Positions 1 through 13,458 are shown, numbered from the stretch's first letter. The stretch is DNA of 64,000 bases from Chamaelirium japonicum (GCA_947650365.1 OX393549.1:18829532-18893531), one strand, 5' to 3'. Translations and numbers: made by a program. The notes: generated by a model not told the origin, from the sequence alone.

Positions 1-1785
1 ATGAAATGGCGGTCAAACCATGGTACCGCAATAACATCGGGTCCAAGGATAAAACAGGGGATTAAACAGTATAATTACTATTCTAGACTATGACCAACAG
101 GTAGGAATTTTTGAGCCGGTCGAAATGGCACTGGTTTCGTCCAATTCCGAGTTCGGACGGTGAAATGGCAGTCGAACCAAAATCGATTGGTTCATGGGTC
201 TGGTTCAGGTGAACCAGACCGGATCACTATATGGGTTGGGGCGGGTCTGCTGGGTCGGGTCGGGTCTGCAGTGCCATGTTGGGTCGGGTCGGGTTCAGGG
301 TTAAACAGGTCGGGTCTGGGGTTAATTAAACTAACCTGCGAAATTACTGCTTTGCCCCCTCCCCCCAACTTCTTCTTCTCCACGAGACCGAACCAGCGAC
401 GCTGGTTCCTGTGCGTCGGCGGTCGATGGGAGGGGCGGCCTGGAGCGCCGGCGAGTACTCGGCCGGCCTCTCCCGCACCACCCCCATAGAGGAGGCGCGG
501 GGGGAGGCGGCCGGAGCGGCCGTCGGAGCCCAAGAGGTCGGCCGGAGGGGGGCTTCACGAGGGTTGGTCGGATCGGAGGTCGGTGGTCGCCGGGGAGGCT
601 CGGTGCGGCGGCGGTGTCCGCCCGTGCGGGCCGCGGCAAGGGAGGAGGAAGGGCCGGGGGTCGCGGGGTTGGGTCGCGGAGGGGATGAGAGGAGAAGGGT
701 GGCTGACCTGGGGGTCTCGGCGTGCTCGTCGGGGCTCCGGCGAGGGGCGGGTGGGGTGCTCCGATCTCTTCTCCTTCTCCGTCTACGGCTCTTGCTCTCT
801 CTCTCTCTCTGCATCCCGTTCTCTCTCTCTCTCTATTTCTCTCCCGTTCTCTCTCTCTCTCTCTACTACGTCCTTCTCTCTCTCTCTCCCGTTCTCTCTC
901 TTCTCCTCTCGTTCTCTCTCTATTTCTCTCCCTCTCTCTCGGTTCATATATAAAGGGGGGAGGCTGTTGCGATAAGGGTTGGGGATAGGGTCGGTTAAGG
1001 TTTCCTAATAAGGGGGAAGGGATAAAGGAATGAAAGATAATGATATATCATCCCAAATCTTGCCGGATTATTCTCATCCGAATTTTGGATTTTAAATAAA
1101 TGGGGAGGGAGGTCAAGAGAGCTTAAATTATGCTAGGAGACCGGTAGGCAGGATCTAGGGATGGTCGGGCTCGGTCCCGAGCCCTGAATCGGGCTCGGTT
1201 GGAATCCGGGTGCGATTCGTTTGTCAACCGGGCTGAAAAGAATAATAAGTCATAACTATCAAACTGGAAATCAGAATAGGGTCTGAGAGGATTCGTTGGA
1301 AAGGTCTCGTCAACGCGAACGCGTTAACGCTTAGTACATAATTTTCTGACTTCTGAATCTCTCGAAAAGAAGGAAAGACTCCAAAACCTAAAATAGCAAT
1401 AACTATTCACCCTGGTGTCGGATCGACCCTAACTCAGGCTCATTGGAAGTCTCTCTCAGAGCCTCATCTAACGTATCTTGTTTCGTTACGATCCGATCAC
1501 CCAATCTCTTGTGGAAAACAAAACGGCTACAACTATCGACCAATTATCGCTTTTCTAGGGTTTATCTGCCGGGCTGCGGAAACTGGCTGCGCATACACCT
1601 GATCGTTGCACGGAACGCACCATCGTGACATGCTCGAAGTTACGGAGAATGTGAACGTAAAACATCTCATAGGTTTACGATCCATTTATTGGGAAAAAGC
1701 CCAAAGAAAAAGTCTGGCTGTAAAAAGACGAAACTAGCAATTGAGGATTTCTATTATTCTCAAATCTAACACCACAGGTGTTACA
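1..1785 (-). mobile_element. LARD-like LTR element, 3' LTR (cut by window start)
   Basis: This stretch is a close copy of 6728-8491. Both end in the same block, ACCACAGGTGTTACA. Read on the minus strand it begins TGTAACACC, the usual TG start of an LTR. The downstream copy has a tRNA-Met-like primer site at its other end, so the element is read on the minus strand and this is its 3' LTR. The rest of it lies left of the window. It contains a GC-rich block at about 400-760 and a CT-rich tract at about 790-945. It is a fossil, non-coding element; the open frames here come from low-complexity sequence. Confidence 0.65.
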
Positions 1786-4354
1786 ACCTACACACCTTAA
1801 AAAAAATTTTGTCCCGAAAATTCAACTACAAAAACCATATATACGAGTCCACTCATCTCTACTACCAAAACAAGAACATTATGGCAATAAAAAGTTAACT
1901 ATAACGAGTACGAAGATCCTCACTAACACTGCCAACAAGAAAGCCAAGTCACTACACCAAATCTTACTAAAAGAAAACCCTGACCCTCTACTACTCACAA
2001 TCCTACTCTCTCTAGTACTCTAAACATTATACGAATCGAGTCTCGTAATTATTGGGGTAGAAATGAACCTCCAAATTCTCGCATCGATCGCGAATACGAG
2101 TTTTGGTTTCCATTTCCCTTTATAAGCATTACGGATTATACCAAAATCATGAGTTCTGATCATTAACCCTGCCTTGATAAGGGGCATCATATCCCCCTTA
2201 TTAGTACCGCCGAGGGGTGTCCTCCTCGGTAGGGTAACTACCAAAACTCATAGATTCAGAAACTTAGAATACACTCAATTGTCAGTGCCGATATAAAATG
2301 TATATCAATGTATATGAGTGCCCATACACCCATATATAATTTATACTTTTGGTATCGAATCTACAATCATAACAATGTATACTACACACATGCGCCCATA
2401 CACATATGCTTAAGTACACATTCCAGAATGATTTGACAAAAGAGATGTCTCAACTAGTATGCCTAACGTGTATCTAATACTAAACTAAAATCCTATAAGA
2501 TTCCTATGAGACTAACACCTACACTAATCAAACTACCAATACTGCTCAAGGGACTAACGAACAAATGCCACAAAATCTATTTCTCAAGTGGGTCCAAACT
2601 AGATAGCTACCCTCTGACAATAGATAGTCATCTCATTGGCTCACTCCAAGACGAGGGGATCAATTCTAAACCAGAACTATTATGAGTTGGCTGAAGAAAC
2701 TACCTACTAGAAAACTAATGGCCAACTAATATCGACTGAGCAGATCGATACCAAGTACTAAATTCTACCCTAAACTAATCATCAAGATAGCTAGACGGAA
2801 ACTTCGCAACCATACAAAAATAAGAATAAAGGACCCGAGACAATTAGAGACAACTTAGACAAAGGACAACCGAGAAAACTATCATAATCTCAACATTCTG
2901 AGAACTAAAGGCAATCACTCAAAAGAAACTGAAGCAAATGAAAGTTACTAGAATTAAATAATAATTAGAAACAAAGCGGGATGAATCAGCAGAATAATGA
3001 TCATTCTTAAGAGTCCAACTGATAAGGTATTCCCAAATTTTATAAACGTAGGCAATCCATTTGACATCGTCGCTAACATCTTTTTAGTACTCCATTATCT
3101 CAATTCGATCTTAACGTCACTGTCATCTAGCTAGTGCGCTCTCTCCCGCGAGTTTCAATAAGAACTACGAAACTAACCGCCAAAGCCTCCGAAGAGTCAG
3201 TGCATAGCCACAGTATGTCCTCTACCGAACAATCATCATCCACCGCCAAAGTTCCCTAGGAACAGTGCGTACTCTTTCGCAAGAGTCACTATCAAGGTAT
3301 CCCATAATCTACTAACCATGGGAAAATCAAACGACCACCTAAGATTTCTATCTCCTGGTGTACTCATTGAAACCACTATCCCCAAGAGTCAATATCATTA
3401 CTCATAGGATCTAAAAAAAGAAACACACAAGCTCTACACCAAACTAATTATAACCCACGATACACCAGAGAGATCTAACAAGAAAACTAATTTAATTATT
3501 ACATCTATATCGAGATAATGGACAATCCTAAAAACAACAACTAGGTCTCTGATACCAAGGGTCAACGAAGATCAAGGGATCCTAAACACCGACTAGGTCT
3601 CTAATACTAAGGGTCAATAAAGATCAAGGAATCCTGAAATACCGACTATGTTTCTAGCGCTTAGGGTCAACGAAAAATAACAAAACCAATAAAAAGAGTA
3701 ACCTCACAACCATGCCAGATAAACCATCAAGGATATACATCCTTCCAGATATATTCAAATACATCCATTCCAAAACCAATCAACCAAATTACTAACTAGA
3801 GTTGAATCTCTAGTCCTTGGTCAGCTCCTTACCACTAGAAAGTTCAAGAGAATCCATATTAGAAGACTCCCAACCTATACTCTAATATAGACTCAAACAC
3901 TATGCTTCTGCCTAGAGATCAAGAAACACTACCCTTGGTTAAGATGTTCCACGTGGCTCCTTCTTAAAAACTACCACCCGAGTTACAACGTCTAACTCTA
4001 AACCTAAACATTATAGCACATCAGAGTTCAAAAACAATCATACTCACACGACATATAGATTGATTCACGATTCTCGATCAATCAAAACTCAATCATAGAC
4101 AGTTCTTATTTACAGATCAATTCCTCAAACAAAACCAGTTCTCCAAGTATAATTAACCCTAGGTCCTTATCCTTAGAAATAATCGTTATACCACCACTAG
4201 CTACTACGAGAATTCTATCGACTCACTATCTATACAATCTCTAGAAAACATTCTAACACCACTAGAGTCTAAACATTCCGAAGAAAGAATCGCAAGACAC
4301 GAACCGCATCCTAACAAAACCCCTAGGAACATATCCCTAAGCTCTGATACCAGT
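1786..4354 (-). mobile_element. Non-coding interior of LARD-like element
   Basis: This AT-rich stretch of about 2.6 kb lies between the two LTR copies. I see no gag or pol domains and no long open frame. A complement of the plant initiator Met-tRNA primer site (TGGTATCAGAGC on the minus strand) sits at the right edge. A short interior without coding sequence, flanked by LTRs of about 4 kb, is the layout called LARD (large retrotransposon derivative), which relies on proteins from other elements. Confidence 0.55.
4341..4352 (-). other. Primer-binding site (initiator Met-tRNA type)
   Basis: The minus strand reads TGGTATCAGAGC, the common plant PBS complementary to the 3' end of initiator Met-tRNA. 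It lies two bases from the LTR edge at 4355, where the plus strand reads TGTCACGCCCC. It fixes the element's orientation and one LTR border. Confidence 0.7.
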
Positions 4355-7300
4355 TGTCACGCCCCAGAAATATGAAAACCGATCCCTGAGGTGTGAAATG
4401 AGAAAAAGATGGGATTTTGGGTCTGGTCAATTGATTACACTAATTTGGGTTCTCACAGGGCTTCTTCTACGCTCTCTAATATGAAAAACAAGGAGGAGGG
4501 AGAAACAAGAGGGGAATCTTTTAATTTTAATTTTTTAAAAAATATTTTTATTAAAGAGCAAAGAAAGAGAAATTATCAACAGAGAGAAGATATTATCTAG
4601 TCAAGCTCAACCTTCAAAAGTCTTATCATCTCGGTATGTGTGACCTGTCGGTGCCACTACATACTGACAGGAGTCTATCTGAGGGAGCACGAGGCTCAAG
4701 CCTCTTACGGCTAGCCAATTAGTCTCATCCACTCCCTAACACTCAGGTGCACCAATCTAGGGTTCCTATCTACAGGGTTAATCAATTTAGTCATTTATAT
4801 GCACTTATATTTTCATTATGATCTATCCTAAACTTAGGGCCTTGAGGAGAGGCCTACCCAAAAGAATTCAGCTGGAACCATTGCAACTACAACCATAGAA
4901 TACTAACTAACTAATTAGAACTCTTATTCCAATACAATTACAATGTCTAAAGAGAAAAGACGACAAGATTAACGTACTAAGCAGAAAGATAACACTGCAA
5001 CTCTAACTCCGCCTCTGGACTCCTACTGCTACTCCTGAGCCTCCGGACCTGCAACTGAGCCTACTCGTGGGAAGAGTAGCCCCCAATAGGAAATTGGGAG
5101 ATTAGCCAAATTAATGGCTAGTGACATCCTAATAGTCTTTAATAATATGAGACAACTAATCTTAATAAATTAAGATAAGATCTATCAGTTCTAGTAGAAT
5201 CAAAGTTTGCAGAATGAAACCTAAACCTATCAGTAGTCTATATTCACATGCAATTCCTACTGTCACTAGGTTATCTAACATAAAGTCCATTCAAAGTTCT
5301 ACAGCATTAAAGAACAAATTAAATAAGACGTTCAGATAAAGTCACGAAGTCATCATGTAAACTGTCACTCAATTCTAAATTCATATATAGATAAAACACA
5401 CACTATCAAAATGTGAATCCCGGATATTTTGTTCATCCTGCCCCCGGTCGGGCATTACTATAGGGCCTTTTATTTCGATGTAGAGGGCCAACTCTCTCGC
5501 CGTGTATCCACCAACACCATGCACTAGTCATCCAGATGATCATAAGGGGTTTCCCGTCTTTCGCGATGGAGCTCTACCGCCCAACTTGCTTTACTATGGG
5601 GACTTCAACTCCCCGGGACAGGATTGCTAGGCCAATCCCTACTCGAGGGCACCTCCTATTGGCTTTACCACAACCCTTGCCCGTGACCCCTAACCTACTT
5701 AACTTCGGCTGTACACGCAGGGTGGTTCACGGCCCTTGCGCGCACCGGGTCCCTACCCTCTAATCAGGTAGATTCTCATATAACATCTTTCAACATATAT
5801 ACTGAAGCTACAAATGGTATATTTAATGCTTAACAATTTCCAACAATTTACCCCTGATCCCGTACTGCTCTCGCAACCCATGCGACATAATAAATAAATA
5901 AAGTAAGACACTCATCCCGATGACCCGTGTGCTAGGGTTGTCATACTCCTCTCAGGAGGGTGGGCTCCGATAATTACTAATTATTCAATTTATTATTTTA
6001 TTTAAGGGAATCCTAATTACGGTGTCCATACAATCAAAAGCAATCATTATTATTATTCTATTAATATTTTAAGCATGCGTCGCCGGACTCGCGACTCCGC
6101 ATGCAAGGCGGGGTCCATTTGACCACATGCAACGATGCCCGGCGGGGCCCGCATGCAGTGTCATGGACACCTACCCTTAGTCATTCTCATTTCCCACTAT
6201 TAAAGACCACGCAAGGGTAGTAGATGTCACCTGGTTGTCGATCGCACACGGCTTCGGCTTGCTAGTTACTTCTGATCCGCCTCCGTTGGATCACCACAAT
6301 CACAGTCTGATAACATGCACAGCTCTATATCACAATGCTATCGATTAAAACAAAAGAATCTACGATGAGGGTTCTATACTAAGGATAGTCGGGCACCCTC
6401 GATAGGGGACCAACATTGAGTCGACAACACGCAAAACCATGCAATTGAAGAACTCAAACCTAAACAATACTAGGCCAATCAAGTAAATAGAAGCTAAACC
6501 TACTCATTGAATCGGGCTCGAAGAACCCTTTCCGATGGTTCCGGTTTTGCTAGAATCCGACTTCGATCGGATGGTTTCGGGTCAAACCACGTAGAACCGA
6601 TAAAATCGTTCACATGGCTGAGTTGCTAGGGTAGAAGGGGTTCTAGGGTTATCTTCTAGGTTTAATAGGTAGGGCTCAATGTTCTGAGCACGATGCCGCT
6701 GGTTTCGTCCGAATCCGAGTTTGGACGATGAAACGGCGGTCAAACTACGGTACCGCAATAATATCGGGTCCAAAGATAAAACAGGGGATTAAACAGTATA
6801 ATTACTATTCTAGACTATGACCAACAGGTAGGAATTTTTTCGCCGGTCGAAATGGCACTGGTTTCGTCCAATTTCGAGTTCGGACGGAGAAATGGCAGTC
6901 GAACCAAAATCGACTGGTTCATGGGTCTGGTTCAGGTGAACCAGACCGGATCACTATATGGGTTGGGGCGGGTCTGCTGGGTCGGGTCGGGTCTGCAGTG
7001 CCATGTTGGGTCGGGTCGGGTTTAGGGTTAAACAGGTCGGGTCTGGGGTTAATTAAACTAACCTGCGAAATTACTGCTTTGCCCCCGTCCCCAACTTCTT
7101 CTTCTCCACGAGACCGAACCAGCGGCGCTGGTTCCTGCGCATCGGCGGACGACGAGAGGGGCGGCCTGGAGCACCAGCGAGCACTCGGCCGACCTCTCCC
7201 GCACCACCCCCATAGAGGAGGCGCGGGGGGAGGCGGCCGGAGCGGCCGTCGGAGCCCAAGAGGTCGGCCGGACGGGGGCTTCACGAGGGTTGGTCGGATC

Positions 7301-8491
7301 GGAGGTCGGTGGTCGCCGAGGAGGCTCGGTGCGGCGGCGGTGTCCGCCCATGCGGGCTGCGGCAAGGGAGGAGGAAGGGCCGGGGGTCGCGGGGTTGGGT
7401 CGCGGAGGGGATGAGAGGAGAAGGGTGGCTGACCTGGGGGTCTCGGCGTGCTCGTCGGGGCTCCGGCGAGGGGTGGGTGGGGTGCTCCGGTCTCTTCTCC
7501 TTCTCCGTCTCCGGCTCTCGCTCTCTCTCTCTCTCTCTCTCTCTGCATCCCGTTCTCTCTCTCTCTCTACTACGTCCTTCTCTCTCTCTCTCTTCCGTTC
7601 TCTCTCTTCTTCTCTCGTTCTCTCTCTATTTATCTCCCTCTCGCTTGGTACATATATAAAGGGGGGAGGCTGTTGCGATAAGGTTTGGGGATAGGGTCGG
7701 TTACGGTTTCCTAATAAGGGGGAAGGGATAAAGGAATGAAAGATAATGATATATCATCCCAAATCTTGCGCTATTATTCTCATCCGAATTTCAGATTTTA
7801 AATAACTGGGGAGGGAGGTCAAGAGAGCTTAAATTATGCTTGGAGATCGGGAGGCAGGATCTAGGGCTGGTCGGGCTCGGTCCCGAGCCCTGAATTGGGC
7901 TCGGTTGGAATCCGGGTGCGATTCGTCCGTCAACCGGGCGGAAAAGAATAATAAGTCGTAACTATCAAACCGGAAGTCGGAATAGGGTTCGAGAGGATTC
8001 GTTGGAAAGATCTCGTCAACGCAAACGCCTTAAGGCTTGGTACATAATTTTCTGACTTCTGGATCTCCCGAAAAAAAGGAAAGACTCCAAAACCTAAAAT
8101 AATAATAACTATTCACCCGGGTGTCGGATCGACCCTAACTCAGGCTCATTGGAAGGCTCTCTCAGAGCCTCATCTAACGTATCTTGTTTCGTTACGATCC
8201 GATTACTCTATCTCTTGTGGAAAACAAAACGGCTACAACTATCGACCAATTATCGCTTTTCTAGGGTTTATCTGCTGGGCTGCGGAAACTGGCTGCGCAT
8301 ACACCTGATAGTTGCACGGAACGCACCATCGTGACATGCTCAAAGTTACGGAGAATGTGAACATAAAACATCTCATAGATTTACGATCCATTTATTGGGA
8401 AAAAGCCCAAAGAAAAAGTCTGGCTGTAAAAAGACGAAACTAGCCATTGAGGATTTCTATTATTCTCAAATCTAACACCACAGGTGTTACA
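4355..8491 (-). mobile_element. LARD-like LTR element, 5' LTR (about 4.1 kb)
   Basis: On the minus strand this LTR runs from TGTAACACC at 8491 to GGGGCGTGACA at 4355, so it has TG...CA ends, followed by the primer site. Its right 1.76 kb matches the partial LTR at 1-1785 with few differences, which suggests a fairly recent insertion. It holds an AT-rich half (4355-6700) and a GC-rich half with a CT tract (about 7515-7650). No coding sequence is seen. The left extent of the LTR is inferred from the primer site because the sister LTR leaves the window. A separate element at 4355-6727 is the main alternative. Confidence 0.55.
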
Positions 8492-9191
8492 GTAATGAAG
8501 GAGGCTGAAAGGAGAAAGATCGGCTAAGAAATGTGTGGATGCATGAGACCTCATAGGAGCCAAGCATTCGAACAAAGCAAGCACTTGACACCTCCTAGAA
8601 GATCTCAATCATCACAGACGAATAAGAGAAAATAGAGTCATAGCTCTAATAGGGTCGCATAACCGAGGAGAAAGAGAATATGAGAGCCGGCACAAGAGTG
8701 GCCATAAAGAGAAGATCCGATGATCCGTGCGACCAGGGAGAAAGAGGATATAGTCAAAGCTTTGATAGAGTCGCACGAATGGAAAAAGAGAATAAGAGGA
8801 TAAGACAACGGCTATGGAAAAAGACACCGAAGGGAGAGAAGCTCGATCGGAAGGAGAAAGAAGATCTTGATCGGCAAGGCACGGGTGGGCCGATAGATAT
8901 AGGGTGCAGACAACGGCTAAGGAGAGCACAGGGCATAGGGCACAGACCAGAAGTGCGCAAGATGCTGGTAGGCTGATGAAGTGCAGGTGGCCGGACCGGT
9001 AGAGCGCAAGGCATAGGGCACGAGTGCAAACACTGGCGAACCGACATAGTGCAAGGTTACAGGAGGCCGGACCGGGCGCAAGGGCACAAGGCACGAGTGC
9101 AGGGCACATACATACTGATAGAGCGCAGGGCACGAGTGCAGGTGCAAGCGGATCGATAGAGCACAAGGAGAGCATAGGGTGCAGGTACAGT
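8492..9191 (-). mobile_element. LTR-element interior, left part (split by LARD and CACTA)
   Basis: The reverse complement of this stretch matches about 20600-21120, sharing the block around GATTGAGATCTTCTAGGAG and the text before it. It continues at 18248 after the CACTA insertion. On the left it stops abruptly at the LARD LTR edge, so the LARD appears to have inserted into it. It is rich in degenerate GCGCTCTACCGGTC-like repeats and has no recognisable protein domain. It is a fossil, non-autonomous LTR element. Confidence 0.5.
9189..9191. repeat. CACTA target-site duplication, left (AGT)
   Basis: The AGT directly before CACTACAA is matched by AGT at 18245-18247 directly after TTGTAGTG. Confidence 0.85.
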
Positions 9192-9705
9192 CACTACAAA
9201 AAAAACAGTTATTACCGACGGACACTATCCGTCGGTAATATTAAAATTTCGTCGGTAATATTCTATAGCGACGGAAGATATTTCCGTCGCTTGCTGTCGG
9301 GAAAGAAGGCGTCGGGGAAAACAATACGACGGACCAAATATTACCGTCGGTAATAATAATTAATACCGACGGTAATATTAACGCCGTCGGTAATATTTAA
9401 TCAATTTAAAACTAATATAATTTAGTATTGCCGACGAAATATAAGAATCCGTCGGTAATATATAACCATTTTACCGACGGGTATATTTCATACTGTCGGT
9501 AATAATATATATATTACCGACACATATATATATTACCCGTCGGTAATAATATATATATTACCGACCAAATTCATATAACCGTCGGTAATACTATATATAT
9601 TACCGACGGATATTATATGCCGTCGGCAAATCATTAATAATTTAAAAAAAATAAAAATATTATTACCGACGGAATAATTAATTTCCGTCGGTAATAAGTA
9701 TTTTT
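9192..9705. repeat. CACTA left subterminal repeat region
   Basis: Many copies of TACCGACGG and its inverse CCGTCGGTA lie 15-60 bases apart, often as inverted pairs around AT-rich loops. In En/Spm-type elements such motifs bind the element's own regulatory and transposition proteins. That function is carried over from the family and is not shown here. Confidence 0.85.
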
Positions 9706-9947
9706 TTTTTTTAATAAATTTACCTAAATAATGTTATTTAATTCCTGTGATTCAATACCACAATATATTACCACAATTTATCAAATATTACCACAATTTA
9801 TAAAATATTACCTAAATTGATAAAAAATTACAGCAAATTATCAAATATTACCACAGTTCTCGGCCGACAATTATAGACAAGAACAAAAAATAACCATATA
9901 TTACAAAATAATATTTACACAATCCAGAACTGAGAGATGATACATGT

Positions 9948-10071
9948 CCTATCTCAACCACCCCCGCCCGCCACCAACGCCGGTGCTCTCATCGATCCCC
10001 TGACGCCGCCCTATCTCAACCACGCCCGCCCACCACCAACGCTGGTGCTCTCATCGATCCCCTGACGCCGC
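9948..10071. repeat. Two-copy 62-bp direct repeat
   Basis: A GC-rich segment beginning CCTATCTCAACCAC and running through CTCATCGATCCCCTGACG occurs twice, 62 bases apart, with a few differences. It lies between the AT-rich subterminal zone and the satellite array. It may be a remnant of captured or coding sequence; no function is visible. Confidence 0.75.
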
Positions 10072-10122
10072 CCTGCTCCTGCAATTAACATGTATTTGTT
10101 AAAAAAATGGTTTATATCTATA

Positions 10123-13100
10123 ACTGAGTCTAAGCGTTAAAAAATGATAAGTTAGCGTGTTTCGATTTTGAAATAGGTTTGGATTCGATCCGATCGTAGA
10201 ATTATCGGCATCCGATAATTCGAACTTGGAATTATTCCGTATTTCAGACTTGCGAGCGGGTTCTAATTGGATATTTGACCAATTTACGCTCCGATTCACC
10301 GATTTAGAGTCTAAGTGTTGAAAAATCATAACTTAGCGTGTTTCGGATATCAAATAGCTAGGTTTGGATTCGATCGGATCGTCATCGGATCGGCATTCGA
10401 TAATTCGAACTTGGAATTATTCCGAATTTCGGACTTGCGAGCGGGTTCTAATTGGATATTTGACCAATTTACGCTCCGATTCACCGATTTAGAGTCTAAG
10501 TGTTGGAAAATCATAAGTTAGCGTGTTTCGGATATAAAATAGGTTTGGATTCGATCGGATCGTCATCGGCTCGGCATCCGATAATTCGAACTTGGAATTA
10601 TTCCGTATTTCGGACTTGCGAGCGGGTTCTAATTAGATATTTGACCAATTTACGCTCCGATTCACCGATTTAGAGTCTAAGTGTTGGAAAATCATAAGTT
10701 AGCGTGTTTCAGATATAAAATAGGTTTGGATTCGATCGGATCGTCATCGGCTCGGCATCCGATAATTCGAACTTGGAATTATTCCGTATTTCGGACTTGC
10801 GAGCGGGTTCTAATTGGATATTTGACCAATTTACGCTCCGATTCACCGATTTAGAGATTAAGTGTTGGAAAATCATAAGTTAGCGTGTTTCGGATATGAA
10901 ATAGGTTTGGATTCGATCCGATCGTCATCGGATCGGCATCCGGTAATTCGAAGTTGGAATTATTCCGTATTTCGGACTTGCGAGCGGGTTCTAATTGGAT
11001 ATTTGACCAATTTACGCTCCGATTCACCGATTTAGAGTCTAAGTGTTGGAAAATCATAAGTTAGCGTGTTTCGGATATAAAATAGGTTTGGATTCGATCG
11101 GATCGTCATCGGCTCGGCATCCGATAATTCGAACTTGGAATTATTCCGTATTTCGGACTTGCGAGCGGGTTCTAATTGGATATTTGACCAATTTACGCTC
11201 CGATTCACCGATTTAGAGTCTAAGTGTTGGAAAATCATAAGTTAGCGTGTTTCGGATATAAAATAGGTTTGGATTCGATTGGATCGTCATCGGCTCGGCA
11301 TCCGATAATTCGAACTTGGAATTATTCCGTATTTCGGACTTGCGAGCGGGTTCTAATTGGATATTTGACCAATTTACGCTCCGATTCACCGATTTAGAGT
11401 CTAAGTGTTGGAAAATCATAAGTTAGCGTGTTTCGGATATAAAATAGGTTTGGATTCGATCGGATCGTCATCAGCTCGGCATCCGATAATTCGAACTTGG
11501 AATTATTCCGTATTTCGGACTTGCGAGCGGGTTCTAATTGGATATTTGACCAATTTACGCTCCGATTCACCGATTTAGAGTCTAAGTGTTGGAAAATCAT
11601 AAGTTAGCGTGTTTCGGATATGAAATAGGTTTGGATTCGATCCGATCGTCATCGGATCGGCATCCGGTAATTCGAAGTTGGAATTATTCCGTATTTCGGA
11701 CTTGCGAGCGGGTTCTAATTGGATATTTGACCAATTTACGCTCCGATTCACCGATTTAGAGTCTAAGTGTTGGAAAATCATAAGTTAGCGTGTTTCGGAT
11801 ATAAAATAGGTTTGGATTCGATCGGATCGTCATCGGCTCGGCATCCGATAATTCGAACTTGGAATTATTCCGTATTTCGGACTTGCGAGCGGGTTCTAAT
11901 TGGATATTTGACCAATTTACGCTCCGATTCACCGATTTAGAGTCTAAGTGTTGGAAAATCATAAGTTAGCGTGTTTCGGATATAAAATAGGTTTGGATTC
12001 GATCGGATCGTCATCGGCTCGGCATCCGATAATTCGAACTTGGAATTATTCCGTATTTCGGACTTGCGAGCGGGTTCTAATTGGATATTTGACCAATTTA
12101 CGCTCCGATTCACCGATTTAGAGTCTAAGTGTTGGAAAATCATAAGTTAGCGTGTTTCGGATATAAAATAGGTTTGGATTCGATCGGATCGTCATCGGCT
12201 CGGCATCCGATAATTCGAACTTGGAATTATTCCGTATTTCGGACTTGCGAGCGGGTTCTAATTGGATATTTGACCAATTTACGCTCCGATTCACCGATTT
12301 AGAGTCTAAGTGTTGGAAAATCATAAGTTAGCGTGTTTCGGATATAAAATAGGTTTGGATTCGATCGGATCGTCATCGGCTCGGCATCCGATAATTCGAA
12401 CTTAGAATTATTCCGTATTTCGGACTTGCGAGCGGGTTCTAATTGGATATTTGACCAATTTACGCTCCGATTCACCGATTTAGAGTCTAAGTGTTGGAAA
12501 ATCATAAGTTAGCGTGTTTCGGATGTGAAATAGGTTTGGATTCGATCCGATCGTCATCGGATCGGCATCCGGTAATTCGAAGTTGGAATTATTCCGTATT
12601 TCGGACTTGCGAGCGGGTTCTAATTGGATATTTGACCAATTTACGCTCCGATTCACCGATTTAGAGTCTAAGTGTTGGAAAATCATAAGTTAGCGTGTTT
12701 CGGATATAAAATAGGTTTGGATTCGATCGGATCGTCATCGGATCGGCATTCGATAATTCGAACTTGGAATTATTCCGAATTTCGGACTTGCGAGTGGGTT
12801 CTAATTGGATATTTGACCAATTTACGCTCCGATTCACCGATTTAGAGTCTAAGTGTTGGAAAATCATAAGTTTTCGGATATAAAATAGGTTTGGATTCGA
12901 TCGAATCGTCATCGGTTCGGCATCCGATAATTCGAACTTGGAATTATTCTGAATTTCGGACTTGCGAGCGGGTTCTAATTGGATATTTGACCAATTTACG
13001 CTTCGATTCACCGATTTAGAGTCTAAGTGTTGGAAAATCATAAGTTAGCGTGTTTCGGATATGAAATAGGTTTGGATTCGATCCGATCGTCATCGGATCG

Positions 13101-13458
13101 GCATCCGGTAATTCGAAGTTGGAATTATTCCGTATTTCGGACTTGCGAGCGGGTTCTAATTGGATATTTGACCAATTTACGCTCCGATTCACCGATTTAG
13201 AGTCTAAGTGTTGGAAAATCATAAGTTAGCGTGTTTCGGATATAAAATAGGTTTGGATTCGATCCGATCGTCATCGGCTCGGCATCCGATAATTCGAAGT
13301 TGGAATTATTCCGTATTTCGGACTTGCGAGCGGGTTCTAATTGGATATTTGACCAATTTACGCTCCGATTCACCGATTTAGAGTCTAAGTGTTGGAAAAT
13401 CATAAGTTAGCGTGTTTCGGATATAAAATCATAAGTTAGCGTGTTTCGGATATAAAAT
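10123..13458. repeat. 181-bp satellite-like tandem array (about 18 units)
   Basis: Units recur every 181 bases, marked by GTCTAAGTGTTGGAAAATC, then GTGTTTCGGATAT, then TTGACCAATTTACGCTCCG. One unit near 12849 is 174 bp and lacks AGCGTGT. Two unit types alternate. Type B (GGATATGAAATAGG, GGTAATTCGAAGTTGG) starts at about 10858, 11582, 12487 and 13023. Type A (GGATATAAAATAGG, GATAATTCGAACTTGG) fills most gaps. B to B spacing is 4, 5 and 3 units, a higher-order pattern. The last partial unit includes a doubled segment of about 30 bp near 13400-13458. The unit length is close to that of many plant satellites. Each unit holds a 68-codon open frame, but the period is not a multiple of three and I do not consider it a gene. 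Confidence 0.95.

Noticed and set aside
192-953. Overlapping Arg/Pro/Ser-rich frames in the LTR, also at 6919-7694
   Set aside because: Several frames on both strands are open at once because of GC-rich and CT-rich composition; they lie inside an LTR.
4341-4352. Possible tRNA gene at the GGTATCAGAGC motifs
   Set aside because: Only the short primer-site complement is present; no cloverleaf sequence surrounds it here, at 19671 or at 35431.
8612-9225. Cys/Leu/Pro-rich minus-strand frames, and similar plus-strand frames at 19873-20982
   Set aside because: They follow degenerate CTCTACCGGTC-type minisatellite words inside a non-autonomous LTR element and have no domain.
10851-13403. A series of 68-codon minus-strand open frames repeated every 181 bases
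   Set aside because: They are the same frame in each satellite unit. The period is not a multiple of three, no domain is present and no promoter is seen, so they are a by-product of the tandem array.
10123-13458. CRISPR-like array
   Set aside because: Whole 181-bp units repeat with no variable spacers, and the setting is a plant transposon.
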